From: Roseateles sp.
Lineage (GTDB): Bacteria > Pseudomonadota > Gammaproteobacteria > Burkholderiales > Burkholderiaceae_C
Length of the DNA stretch: 64,000 nucleotides
Direction: 5' to 3'
Assembly: GCA_016790285.1 (NCBI GenBank)
Contig: JAEUPJ010000046.1
Coordinates: 56,531 to 120,530, forward strand
Shown here: one piece after another, positions 26,393 to 36,250 of the stretch
Position numbering within the stretch: the stretch's first letter is position 1
How the letters are laid out: each line of letters opens with the position of its first letter
Made by a program: the position numbers and the translations under genes
The notes under the pieces: generated by a model
The model's input: only the letters and a program-made list of their open reading frames with translations
The model's database searches: none
What the model was told of the DNA's origin: nothing

Positions 26393-27691
26393 ATGACCCA
26401 CCGCACCTCACCCCGGCACGCCAGGCTTGCCGTGCTTGCCGCCGCCCTGCTCGCCACCCTGCTCGGCACCAGCGCCGCCCACGCCCAGGTCACCGGCTGC
26501 GGCACCGAAACCAGCAACCTGACCGCCAGCAAGATCTACTACGTGACACCCACCGCGGCCGCCAGCGGCGCCGGCACCAGCTTCTCCGCGCCCATGAGCC
26601 TGAGCGCCGCGCTGGCCAAGGTCGGCGCGGGCCAGATGGTGCTGCTCAAGCCCGGCACCTACGCCATCCCCTACACGGCCGGCGCCAAGAACGGCTTCGT
26701 GCTCTCCAAGGCCGGCAGCGCCAGCGCCCGCATCTACCTCGTGGCCGCCAACTGCGGCCGCGCGGTGCTGGACTTCGGCTTCCCCGCCGGCACCTGGCTG
26801 CAAAACGCCTTCGGCCTGTCCGTCACCGGCAGCTACTGGTACCTCAAGGGCATTGCCGTCACCCGCGCCGGCTACCACGGCGCCTACGTCACCGGCAACG
26901 GCAACACCTTCGAGAACACCGCCTTCTACGACAACCGCAACACCGGGCTGGAGATCAACAAGGGCGGCTCCAACACCCTCGTGCTCAACAGCGACGCCTG
27001 GCGCAACGCCGACATCAACAAGAACGGCGGCATGGCCGACGGATTCGCCGCCAAGCAGACGCAAGGGTCGGGCAACCGTTTCGTCGGCTGCCGTGCCTGG
27101 GAGAACTCCGATGACGGCTACGACACCTTCGACAGCCCCGAGGCTGTCGTCATCGAGCAGAGCTGGGCGTTCCGCAACGGCATCAACCACTGGAACCTCA
27201 ACCCCTTCGACGGCAACGGCAACGGCTTCAAGCTCGGCGGCAACAAGGCCCTGCAGCGCAACCGCATCGTGCAGTCCGTCGCCTTCGGCCACCCCAACAA
27301 GGGCTTCGACCAGAACAGCAACACCGGCGGCGTGACCCTGCTCAACAACACCAGCTACCAAAACGGCATCAACTACGGCTTCTGCGGCAGCGTGGCCTCG
27401 GGCGAGAAGCACACCTTGCGCAACAACGTCTCCCTGGCCGGCAAGGCGGGCGACAACGTCTGCAACGCCACCGCCAGCAACAACACCTGGAACGGCATCA
27501 CCACCGCCAGCAGCGACTTCGCCAGCCTGGACCTGGGCCTGGCCACCGCCGCGCGCAACGCCGACGGCACCCTGCCGGCCAACGCGCTGTTCCGGCTGTC
27601 CAGCGGCAGCCGGCTGGTGGACAAGGGCGTCAACGCCGGCCTGCCCTACAAGGGCGCGGCCCCCGACCTCGGGGCGTTCGAACTGCGCTGA
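26393..27691 (+). CDS. Pectate lyase, polysaccharide lyase family 9-like
   Basis: A 432-residue secreted parallel beta-helix protein. Signal peptide to about residue 31 (AHA-Q). It carries the PL9 hallmark GMADGFAAKQTQGSGNRFVGCRAW followed by ENSDDGYDTF, which contributes the Ca2+-binding Asp cluster, and VTRAGYHGAYVTGNGNTFENTAF earlier in the helix. PL9 enzymes are exo- or endo-acting pectate lyases. The ladder of Asn-rich turns continues to PNKGFDQNSNTGGVTLLNNTSYQNG. Third gene in the pectin operon; the activator-type site at 27693 begins two bases after its stop. Confidence 0.9.
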   Translation: MTHRTSPRHARLAVLAAALLATLLGTSAAHAQVTGCGTETSNLTASKIYYVTPTAAASGAGTSFSAPMSLSAALAKVGAGQMVLLKPGTYAIPYTAGAKNGFVLSKAGSASARIYLVAANCGRAVLDFGFPAGTWLQNAFGLSVTGSYWYLKGIAVTRAGYHGAYVTGNGNTFENTAFYDNRNTGLEINKGGSNTLVLNSDAWRNADINKNGGMADGFAAKQTQGSGNRFVGCRAWENSDDGYDTFDSPEAVVIEQSWAFRNGINHWNLNPFDGNGNGFKLGGNKALQRNRIVQSVAFGHPNKGFDQNSNTGGVTLLNNTSYQNGINYGFCGSVASGEKHTLRNNVSLAGKAGDNVCNATASNNTWNGITTASSDFASLDLGLATAARNADGTLPANALFRLSSGSRLVDKGVNAGLPYKGAAPDLGAFELR

Positions 27692-27692
27692 A

Positions 27693-27711
27693 CTGTCCCG
27701 AAATGACACAG
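27693..27711. promoter_or_regulatory. AcoR-type activator site upstream of its own gene
   Basis: CTGTCCCGAAATGACACAG shares 16 of 19 bases with the site in front of the aldehyde dehydrogenase. Located about 130 bases before the activator gene, it suggests autoregulation. Confidence 0.65.
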
Positions 27712-27746
27712 CTGCGCCACGTTTGCCGCCGCACCGGCACAAACGC

Positions 27747-27774
27747 TTGACGCGCAGCGGTGTCAGGCTAGCGT
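27747..27774 (+). promoter_or_regulatory. Possible sigma-70 promoter of the sigma-54 activator gene
   Basis: TTGACG (27747-27752) and TAGCGT (27769-27774) are separated by 16 bases, about 65 bases before the start codon. A nearby GGCAC-N6-TTGA resembles a sigma-54 site but has the wrong spacing and lacks the essential GC. Confidence 0.4.
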
Positions 27775-27839
27775 CCGTCTCCGAGCGCAGGCTGCAGCCT
27801 GCCCACCCAGAGCCGCCCACGGCCACCAGGAGACAACGC

Positions 27840-29837
<1,998 letters not shown>

Positions 29838-30136
29838 GGTCTCTGGCTGCACCAATCCAACCGCCGTGCGCAGGCAGACAACACCTGTGATTCCGACTGC
29901 ATGCCGCGCGCTCCCGGGTGCTAAGGCTTCCCCAGACTAAAACACTGCTTTGCGAGCTTACCCCATCCCATCGACCGTCACGCTAGGAGATACTAGCCCA
30001 TCAGTAGGCCAAGTCCGTATAAGTTTGACGGCCAATGTGTATAAATATGCATGACTTGCAGCTCTTAATCCGCTGCAAGCAACAACCAGTGGGCAGCAAT
30101 AAATTTAGCCATCAATGATGAGCCGGGAGGAGAAAT
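29838..30136 (+). promoter_or_regulatory. AT-rich leader region at the left side of a foreign-looking insert
   Basis: No gene seen. Base composition falls sharply from about 29810. Around 30018-30050 there are several promoter-like elements (TATAAG, TTGACG at 30025-30030, TATAAA at 30040-30045) but no pair with ideal spacing. A strong GGGAGGAG ribosome-binding site ends the region. Confidence 0.5.
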
Positions 30137-31096
30137 ATGTTCGCCATTGCACCATATCTAGTAGAAGTTCGCGACAGTTACAAGCAACCGCAGGATCTGT
30201 GGGATTTCTACAATAAAAACAACCTTCGGGATGTGCTGCTCGATTACTACAAGGCGAATCTTCGAAAGTACCAACCCGCGCTCGACAAATCGCAACAGCG
30301 AATGTTCATGGTGTCCCAACTCTGTACGAGCACCCCGACATCAGTTGCGGGCGTTTATGCGACAGGACAGTTCGGGTTTGAATCAGACATCTACAGCATT
30401 GAGGCCAAGAAGATAACGCACAATCGGAAGATTGACGAAGCGGACATGGTTCCCTTCAACTTCGGCTTTTACATGCCTCAAGCATCGATATCAGGCCAAC
30501 GCGCCCGTGGGCTGCTTCTGCTTGGACGACGTCAGGCGCTCGGCATCCGACACATTACCATCCCACACCTGCAGCACTATTTCCGCAATAGATTTCAAGA
30601 CCTAACACTTAATATTGAGCGCGTAGTGCCAAAGTTGGTTATGGAGGCGCTATTGAAAGGTGGTGCACTGAAGACAATCCGGCTGATTAAGAAGAACTTG
30701 CCGCAAGACATTGCCGATGTCTTTTCAATCAGCGACCGCGATAATATTCATGAGATCGAGTTAGTTATTCGAAGCAAGCGAAAATCCCACTTCTCCGACG
30801 TAAACTGGCTGCTGGAGGCTTTTCAAGGCAAAGCATCCAGCGCGAGCGAAATCATCACCATTCCATCATTTACGCACGACAATCTTAAGCTGGAAGTATC
30901 AATCGACGGCAGAAAGCGAACCGTGAACGTCGGAAAACCAGGAAACTTCTCGTCCAATATAGAACTCGAGAACTTAAAACCAACCGCCAGCGGTCATCCA
31001 GACCTTCCAGACTGGTTGCGGGAAGCAGACGAGCTCGCCTCCAACATCGTGCAATCTTGGGGAGTGGCTGGCATGAGCTGGAACTCCGCCGTATAG
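30137..31096 (+). CDS. Unrecognised 319-aa soluble protein of an AT-rich two-gene operon
   Basis: Not recognised. The protein has no signal peptide and no transmembrane segment. It looks like a mixed alpha/beta cytosolic protein, with GVYATGQFGFESDIYSI near residue 75, MVPFNFGFYMPQ near 105, an arginine-rich RARGLLLLGRRQALGIRHITIPHLQHYFRNRF near 125, and KTIRLIKKNLPQDIADVFSI near 180. The GGGAGGAG site 6 bases before the ATG is strong. Codon use is much more AT-rich than the flanking genes, indicating transfer. It stops 10 bases before the membrane-protein gene. A sensor or effector in a defence-type pair is possible; nothing proves it. Confidence 0.8.
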   Translation: MFAIAPYLVEVRDSYKQPQDLWDFYNKNNLRDVLLDYYKANLRKYQPALDKSQQRMFMVSQLCTSTPTSVAGVYATGQFGFESDIYSIEAKKITHNRKIDEADMVPFNFGFYMPQASISGQRARGLLLLGRRQALGIRHITIPHLQHYFRNRFQDLTLNIERVVPKLVMEALLKGGALKTIRLIKKNLPQDIADVFSISDRDNIHEIELVIRSKRKSHFSDVNWLLEAFQGKASSASEIITIPSFTHDNLKLEVSIDGRKRTVNVGKPGNFSSNIELENLKPTASGHPDLPDWLREADELASNIVQSWGVAGMSWNSAV

Positions 31097-31106
31097 GAGA
31101 TGGTGC

Positions 31107-31616
31107 ATGCTTACCAAACTGAATCCGAGCGAGATAGTCTCATCACACTTTCGCTCAATGTATAGATACGACACAGGGAAGCTGAGTTTTGCTGAGATCA
31201 CATTTCACCTGGTCTTCCCTGCCGCCGTCACGGTCCTAACACTGTGCACAACCGGAGCACTAGCAAGTGACGTTGCCGGCATTATTGTCTCTGCGGCGTC
31301 GATCGTCGCCGGATTAATGCTAAACCTTTTAGTTCTGATCTATACACTCACATACAACACAAAGAACTCCAACAAGCCGGCATCAAACATGACTGACTTC
31401 GCAAAGTTGGCAGACGAGCTCATAGCGTCCATATCATTCAGCATTCTCCTTTGCATAGCTCTTGTTATCGCATCCTTTGTAGCGCTGTTCCCAGACCCAA
31501 CCGTCGCACTACTCGGGAAAGCCGTCACAGCATATTCTGGCGTTTCAGTCCTTTTGTGCCTGCTGATTGTCCTAAAGCGCTGTCATTCGATGGTTAAATT
31601 CGACCTTAGGGCTTAG
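31107..31616 (+). CDS. Small four-helix membrane protein of the same operon
   Basis: A 169-residue inner-membrane protein with four predicted helices at roughly residues 30-48, 53-78, 103-128 and 136-158, separated in the middle by a polar loop (TYNTKNSNKPASNMTDFAKLADE). The N-terminal 28 residues are polar and probably cytosolic. The ATG follows GGAG with good spacing and is 10 bases after the upstream stop. Size and topology recall small membrane effectors of anti-phage systems, but no family was recognised. AT-rich codon use matches its partner. Confidence 0.78.
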   Translation: MLTKLNPSEIVSSHFRSMYRYDTGKLSFAEITFHLVFPAAVTVLTLCTTGALASDVAGIIVSAASIVAGLMLNLLVLIYTLTYNTKNSNKPASNMTDFAKLADELIASISFSILLCIALVIASFVALFPDPTVALLGKAVTAYSGVSVLLCLLIVLKRCHSMVKFDLRA

Positions 31617-31667
31617 GTTTGCAATGTCCAAATATCGTCGTCTTTTCGGTCGGATATGGGCGCCTTT

Positions 31668-31696
31668 GGCGAGGCACGTTTCTGAGGCGCCTCGCC
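31668..31696 (+). terminator. Hairpin after the AT-rich operon
   Basis: GGCGAGGC (31668-31675) and GCCTCGCC (31689-31696) form a perfect 8-base stem with a 13-base loop about 50 bases after the membrane-protein gene. No U-run follows, so termination is only a possibility. Confidence 0.45.
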
Positions 31697-31953
31697 CAAA
31701 TCAAGCTGTCGACATTAAGGCGCCACGATAAATGATAATTTTGGCAGCGCCAGCCCTGCTGCCATTTCTACTCTTGCGCTAAGAATTCTGATGCCACGTT
31801 TTTGTGGTTTGACTTTGCACTGGCAAGGTCAAACTCACCAGACTGCTCACGAGGCCCGTTGCCAGTCGGAGGACAGCTAACGTAAAGCAGATCGTTTCGA
31901 CGAGCATCGATCACCTCTCCCAAAGCAACACGCCCGCACCGCGATGGCCGTTT

Positions 31954-32235
31954 TTGGCCACTGAACTGGCCCCGCTCGTCCACCATAGCGACGCTGCTCG
32001 CATCCCCTTCCCGGCCCTTCTCACCTGGCATGTCTGGCGCGACGCCGCCGGCTGCTGCTACACCTGCGCATGTCCACTCAATGGGCAGGCCCAGCCCATC
32101 TCGCACTACAAGGGCGAGACCTACCTCTACTGCGGACCTTGCGCGACCTGGCATCGCGGGCTCTGTCATGCCGTGACGGGGGCCGCCTTGGTCGCGGTGA
32201 TTGCCGCCGTGGCGGCCATGGTGCTGGCCCGGTGA
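31954..32235 (+). CDS. Doubtful small zinc-finger-like membrane protein or gene remnant
   Basis: A possible 93-residue protein from a TTG codon with no good ribosome site. It contains CCYTCACPLNGQAQPI, then ETYLYCGPCATWHRGLCH, which would place cysteine pairs in a treble-clef or YHS-like arrangement, followed by a 20-residue hydrophobic C-terminal helix. It lies at the right edge of the AT-rich insert, so it may be the truncated 3' end of a resident gene. The remaining sequence from 31617 to 31953 and from 32236 to 32427 holds nothing else convincing. Confidence 0.35.
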   Translation: MATELAPLVHHSDAARIPFPALLTWHVWRDAAGCCYTCACPLNGQAQPISHYKGETYLYCGPCATWHRGLCHAVTGAALVAVIAAVAAMVLAR

Positions 32236-32427
32236 GCCCACTGTCAGGCGCGCGGCCTCGCAATGGGCTTCGGGCCGTGCCAGCGTGCCCGAGGGCCCGG
32301 CGGGTCAGGCGACCTGCCCGACCGGCCTCGGGTCAGCGCGAGGTCAACGGCGCGCCACGCTCCGCTACCCTGGATGGCGAGTCGATGCCCCATCGACGCG
32401 CCCCACCACCACCCGATTGAAGCTCCC

Positions 32428-32862
32428 ATGTCCACCGCCAACCCCTACGCCGCCCCCACCGCCGCCGTGGCGGACCCCGTGCCGAGCATCCCGCCCGACA
32501 TCGCCAAGAAGATCAAGTCGGCCTGGGTCGCCGGCTGCATCTCCGGCGCGGTGACGCTGGCCGTCACGCTGCTGGCGATGGCCGGCACGCAGACGATGGG
32601 GTTCAGCGCGTGGTCGCTGCTCGACGTGGCGCTGATCTTTGGGCTGAGCTTTGGCATCTACAAGAAGAGCCGCACCTGCGCCGTGGTGATGCTGGTCTAT
32701 TTCGTCACCTCCAAGATCATCCTGATGATGGAAGCGCGCGCGGCCTCCGGCCTGCTCGTGGCGCTGGTGTTCGGCTATTTCTACGTGCAGGGCATCCTGG
32801 GCATCTTCGCCTTCCACAAGTTCAAGGCCGCGCAGGCGGCCGAGGCCCAGCGGGCGGCATGA
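32428..32862 (+). CDS. Small membrane protein (NPYAAP N-terminus)
   Basis: A 144-residue inner-membrane protein starting at the ATG at 32428. It begins MSTANPYAAPTAAVAD, a polar Pro/Ala opening seen in many small Burkholderiales membrane proteins, followed by four hydrophobic segments (about residues 32-52, 58-75, 82-100, 108-130) and a short charged tail KFKAAQAAEAQ. Function unknown. ATGA overlap with the next gene suggests co-expression. Confidence 0.75.
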   Translation: MSTANPYAAPTAAVADPVPSIPPDIAKKIKSAWVAGCISGAVTLAVTLLAMAGTQTMGFSAWSLLDVALIFGLSFGIYKKSRTCAVVMLVYFVTSKIILMMEARAASGLLVALVFGYFYVQGILGIFAFHKFKAAQAAEAQRAA

Positions 32863-34019
32863 CGGGCCGGCTCACGCGGGCCACCAGCGCCCTCTCGCTC
32901 CTCCTTGCCTTCGCCCTCCCCGCCCCCCCGGCGGCCGCCCAAAGCGCGCCGGTGCCCGAGGCCCCTGCACGCCTCATCGTCACCGGCCTGGCGCTGCCGT
33001 CCCGCCTGGCCACGACCTACGCCTGGCTGGACGCGCACACGCTGGCCGTGACCACGCTGCCGCCCGGCGTCGAGGGCGACTACGCCGAGCAGCGCCGCGT
33101 GGTGGCGGTGGACAGCCGCACCGGCGCGCAGCGGCTGCTGCTGGACCGCGGCTTCCTGAGCTGCGCCAACCCGCACACCGGCGTGGTGGCCGCCTATGTG
33201 GGCGACCTGCGCCAGATGCTGCGCGACGCCCAGGCGCCGGCGCCGGTGCTGACCTGGTTCCGCTGGCAGGCCGCAGCATCGCGCCTGGTGCCCAGCCCAC
33301 CGCCGCCCGGGCCGCCGATGCACACCCAGCAGTGCCGCCCGTTCGACCCCGAGGACGACCGCAATGGCCAGGTCACGACGGGCGCCGCGCCGGTGCGCAT
33401 GCTGGAGCCGGGGCATGGGCAGATCCGCTGGACCGACGCCCCCCTGCAGGGCCGGCGCACCGACGTGCATTGGGCGCGCGGCAACCAACGCCGTGCGCTG
33501 GACGTGCCGGCCGAAACCCTCCCGCCCTTCGTCGAGTGGCTGCCCTACCGCAGCGCCTACCTGCTGTCGCCGGGCGTCTACGACATGGCCCCGAGCCGCA
33601 CGACCGAGCGGCTCGCGCTGACGACGATGGACCTGCAGGGCCGCATCGCGCGCCAGCCCGCACCGGCCGCGCTCGCGCCGCTGCTGTCGAAGGACTGGGC
33701 GAGCCACCAGGTGTTCGCGCTGCCGATGCGCGACGGCGTGTTGCTGGCCGTGCGCGGCCGCAGCCATGACGGCGCGGGCTTGTACCGCCAGACACGGCAA
33801 GGCCTGCAGCGGCTGTTCTGCGGCCGCCCGCCGGGCTGGCCGGCTGACGAATCGCTGCGCAACCACGAGCACTGCTTCCAGGACGAGCCCATCGCGGTCT
33901 CGCCGGACGGCTGCACGGCCGCCTTCGTGACGCGCTACGACGCCGACGGCCGCCTGCGCTCGGCCAGCCTGCAGGGGCAGGTGCATGTGCTGGACCTGTG
34001 CGGCAAGGCGGTGCGCTGA
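32859..34019 (+). CDS. Hypothetical exported protein, possible beta-propeller
   Basis: A 386-residue protein with a Sec signal peptide to about residue 28 (AAA-Q). The rest has repeated blade-like segments with Asp/Gly turns (YAWLDAHTLAVTTLPPG, RVVAVDSRTGAQRLLLD, PIAVSPDGCTAAFVTRYDADGRLRSAS), reminiscent of WD40/TolB-type propellers, and a few cysteines toward the C-terminus. No catalytic motif recognised. Overlaps the preceding small membrane protein by 4 bases. Confidence 0.72.
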   Translation: MTGRLTRATSALSLLLAFALPAPPAAAQSAPVPEAPARLIVTGLALPSRLATTYAWLDAHTLAVTTLPPGVEGDYAEQRRVVAVDSRTGAQRLLLDRGFLSCANPHTGVVAAYVGDLRQMLRDAQAPAPVLTWFRWQAAASRLVPSPPPPGPPMHTQQCRPFDPEDDRNGQVTTGAAPVRMLEPGHGQIRWTDAPLQGRRTDVHWARGNQRRALDVPAETLPPFVEWLPYRSAYLLSPGVYDMAPSRTTERLALTTMDLQGRIARQPAPAALAPLLSKDWASHQVFALPMRDGVLLAVRGRSHDGAGLYRQTRQGLQRLFCGRPPGWPADESLRNHEHCFQDEPIAVSPDGCTAAFVTRYDADGRLRSASLQGQVHVLDLCGKAVR

Positions 34020-34046
34020 GACCGCGCGGCCGACACGCCTGCAGAC

Positions 34047-34388
34047 ATGCCCTCGCGCCGCCAATCACCACCCCTGTCACCCGGGGCCGCCGCCGTGCCC
34101 ACGCCCGAGATCTGCCCGCTGTGCGAGCGGCCCATCCCGCCCGCGCAGCGCGACGCCCACCACCTCGTGCCCAAGAGCCGCGGCGGGCGGCAGACGGAGG
34201 CCTTGCACCGGGTCTGCCACCGGCAGATCCACGCGCTGCTGACCGAGACCGAACTGGCCCGCCAGTACGCCACGGTGGAGGCGCTGCTCGCCCACCCCGA
34301 GATCCGCCGCTTCGTGGACTGGGTGCGCACCAAGCCCGACGACTTCTTCGTGGCCACGCGCAAGAGCGCGCGGGTGCGGCGGCGCTAG
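34047..34388 (+). CDS. HNH-type endonuclease domain protein
   Basis: A 113-residue protein. ICPLCERPIPPAQRDAHHLVPKSRGGRQTEALHRVCHRQIHALL is a compact HNH nuclease core: a Cys pair, the His-His of the first strand, and the second Cys-His pair binding zinc. Family members nick or cut DNA and range from restriction-like to housekeeping roles. No phage or mobile genes adjoin. The C-terminus (RRFVDWVRTKPDDFFVATRKSARV) is typical of short stand-alone bacterial homologues. Confidence 0.85.
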   Translation: MPSRRQSPPLSPGAAAVPTPEICPLCERPIPPAQRDAHHLVPKSRGGRQTEALHRVCHRQIHALLTETELARQYATVEALLAHPEIRRFVDWVRTKPDDFFVATRKSARVRRR

Positions 34389-34399
34389 GCTGGGGCCGG

Positions 34400-35377
34400 T
34401 CAGCGGCGCCAACTTCGGCGCAGCGCCCCCATCCCGAGCAGGCCCACGCCCCACAGGCTCGCGGCACCCGGCTCGGGCACGGCACTGACCCAGCTGTGCG
34501 TTTGGCCGGTGCTGGCGTCGGTCACCACGGCGCCGGTCGAGACGACGAGGCTCAGGCTGCCGCCGTTGTCGAACATGAGCTGGTCGCCCGCGGCCACCAC
34601 CGCGTACAAGCCGGAGCCGATGGGCACCTGGCCGACGCTCTCCAGCGCGCTGTAGAAACCAAAGAAGTAGCTGCACCGCCCGGCGGACACCGAGCACGTG
34701 GGGTCGATCAACGTGGCGTCCAGCGTGATCACGTCGTTGACGAAGCCCGCCCCGTAGGTCTGCTGCTGCGTCAGTACCCCGGCCGCGCCTTCGGCCACGT
34801 GGTTGAGCCTGAGCGTGGCGCGCAGGGCCACGCTGGCGTCATTGACGTCGTCGATCACCAGCCCGGTGAGCCGCAGCTGCAGCCGCACCTGCACCGGCCC
34901 CGGCGTGCCGCCCGCGTAAGGCAGCAGCACGTCGAAAGCCTCGCCCACCTCGGCGGAGGCGTTGCCCGCACTGAAGGCGCTGACGGCGGCGCCCGACGCG
35001 TTGGTGACGGGCACGAGCTGGGTGTTGACGTGCAGGCCCAGGTGGCCGTTCACGAGGTCGGCGAAGGCACCAACGGCCCCGTTCAGCGGGAGCGTCGCCT
35101 CGCCGGGCGCCGGAGCCACGGCCCCCGTCACCGACAGCCCGGCACTGGCGCCGTCCTGGCCGAAGGGGTTGGCGTAGGTGGCGTAGAGGCCCGCCGCCGG
35201 TGCCAGCGGCGTGTAGACGCCGTCCTGCCAGCTGCCACCGCTGAAGCTGGGCGGATCGAAATCCGCCAGGCCGGTGAGGCCGAGTGTGGTGTAGGCACTG
35301 GCAGCCGAGGCCTGGACGCCACCCGCAGCGGCAAGACCCAGTGACAGCAGCACGGCAAGGCAGCGAATGGCGGGCAT
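34400..35377 (-). CDS. PEP-CTERM exported surface protein
   Basis: A 325-residue exported protein. Signal peptide to about residue 26, a beta-rich body (FDPPSFSGGSWQDGVYTP, LNGAVGAFADLVNGHLGLH, YFFGFYSALESVGQVPIG), and a C-terminal VPEPGAASLWGVGLLGMG helix followed by ALRRSWRR, the canonical PEP-CTERM sorting tail. It should be processed by an exosortase, which is not encoded here. Convergent with the HNH gene, 11 bases apart. Confidence 0.85.
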   Translation of the reverse strand: MPAIRCLAVLLSLGLAAAGGVQASAASAYTTLGLTGLADFDPPSFSGGSWQDGVYTPLAPAAGLYATYANPFGQDGASAGLSVTGAVAPAPGEATLPLNGAVGAFADLVNGHLGLHVNTQLVPVTNASGAAVSAFSAGNASAEVGEAFDVLLPYAGGTPGPVQVRLQLRLTGLVIDDVNDASVALRATLRLNHVAEGAAGVLTQQQTYGAGFVNDVITLDATLIDPTCSVSAGRCSYFFGFYSALESVGQVPIGSGLYAVVAAGDQLMFDNGGSLSLVVSTGAVVTDASTGQTHSWVSAVPEPGAASLWGVGLLGMGALRRSWRR

Positions 35378-35579
35378 GGCAGGCTCCGGCGGAAGGAAGC
35401 GTCAGCTTAGGCGCGCCACGCCGGCTCGGGGAGCCCCACAAACGGATGACAAGCCTCACCCCGCGCAGGGGTCCCGGCGACGGACGGCGCAGCCCGGAAG
35501 CGCGCCTGACCACGGGACCGCTTGGCCCCCACCCGCCCCCGCCCCAGCATGCGCGTCCCACCACCCCGCACGGCGCGCC

Positions 35580-35972
35580 ATGCCCAACGTCTTCGCCGGC
35601 CTCGTCCTGCTGGCCCTCTTCGCGTTCTCCCTGGCTCGGCGCCGCGCCTGGCTTCGCGGCTGCGCCACGGTGCAGGGCACGGTGCAGCAGGTGCATGTGC
35701 GGCGGCTGCACAAGCCGGGTGGCACGATCACCTGGGCCCACTACCCGGAGGTGGCGTTCGAGCACGAGGGGCAGCGCCATGTGGTCGAGGACCCCGTCGG
35801 CACCGGCCCGGGCCGGCATGCGCCGGGGGACGTCGTGCGGGTGCGCGTGCCGCGCGCGGCGCCGGGCCAGGCGCGCATTGACGAGGGCTTGAACCTGTGG
35901 GGCTGGGAGGTGGTGCTGCTGGTGCTGGGCAGCGGCTTCCTGCTGTCGGGGCTGTACCTGCTGAGCAGCTGA
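35580..35972 (+). CDS. DUF3592 family membrane protein
   Basis: A 130-residue protein with an N-terminal helix (FAGLVLLALFAFSLA), a central beta domain typical of DUF3592 (ATVQGTVQQVHVRR, YPEVAFEHEGQRHVVEDPVG, GDVVRVRVP) and a C-terminal helix (WEVVLLVLGSGFLLSGLYLL). The family has no known function. Starts at the ATG at 35580. The upstream 200 bases, shared with the divergent PEP-CTERM gene, showed no clear promoter. Confidence 0.75.
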   Translation: MPNVFAGLVLLALFAFSLARRRAWLRGCATVQGTVQQVHVRRLHKPGGTITWAHYPEVAFEHEGQRHVVEDPVGTGPGRHAPGDVVRVRVPRAAPGQARIDEGLNLWGWEVVLLVLGSGFLLSGLYLLSS

Positions 35973-36065
35973 CCGCGTTGCGGCACGTGGCCCCCGTGGG
36001 CCGGCGCAGGGGTCGGGGGTCAGGGGTTGCCAGGGCGGAGCGAGGAGATTGCCTGCCAAAAATGG

Positions 36066-36088
36066 AAAAGGGGCGCAAGGCCCCTTTT
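36066..36088. terminator. Bidirectional intrinsic terminator
   Basis: AAAAGGGGC-GCAAG-GCCCCTTTT is a perfect stem followed by a T-run on the plus strand and by T-rich sequence on the minus strand. It lies between two convergent genes and can end transcription from both sides. Confidence 0.85.
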
Positions 36089-36250
36089 TCACATCTTGGT
36101 AATACCGGCAGGCATGTTTACCCCTATAAGTTGCCACCTGAAGGCGGCGACATCCAAATGCTACGCCGCTGCCACGCAGATATCCAGAGCGGCCCCACAC
36201 TCAAGTGCCCTTTGGCGCAAAAGCAACGTGCGGCGGTCATGCATTTGGCG

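Noticed and set aside
27731-27752. Sigma-54 promoter in front of the activator gene
   Set aside because: GGCAC is present but the spacing to the TTG is one base off and the invariant GC of the -12 element is missing.
30137-31616. Assignment of the two-gene operon to the Kiwa defence system
   Set aside because: Sizes are similar (four-helix protein plus a protein of about 315 aa), but gene order is reversed and I could not recognise the KwaB domain by eye, so it is reported as unidentified.
31768-32241. Minus-strand frame of 157 codons at the right border of the AT-rich insert
   Set aside because: No ribosome site, no recognisable domain, and composition typical of chance frames; the plus-strand frame here is only marginally better.
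29838-32300. tRNA attachment site or integrase for the AT-rich insert
   Set aside because: No tRNA-like sequence, no convincing direct repeat and no integrase or transposase frame were seen.
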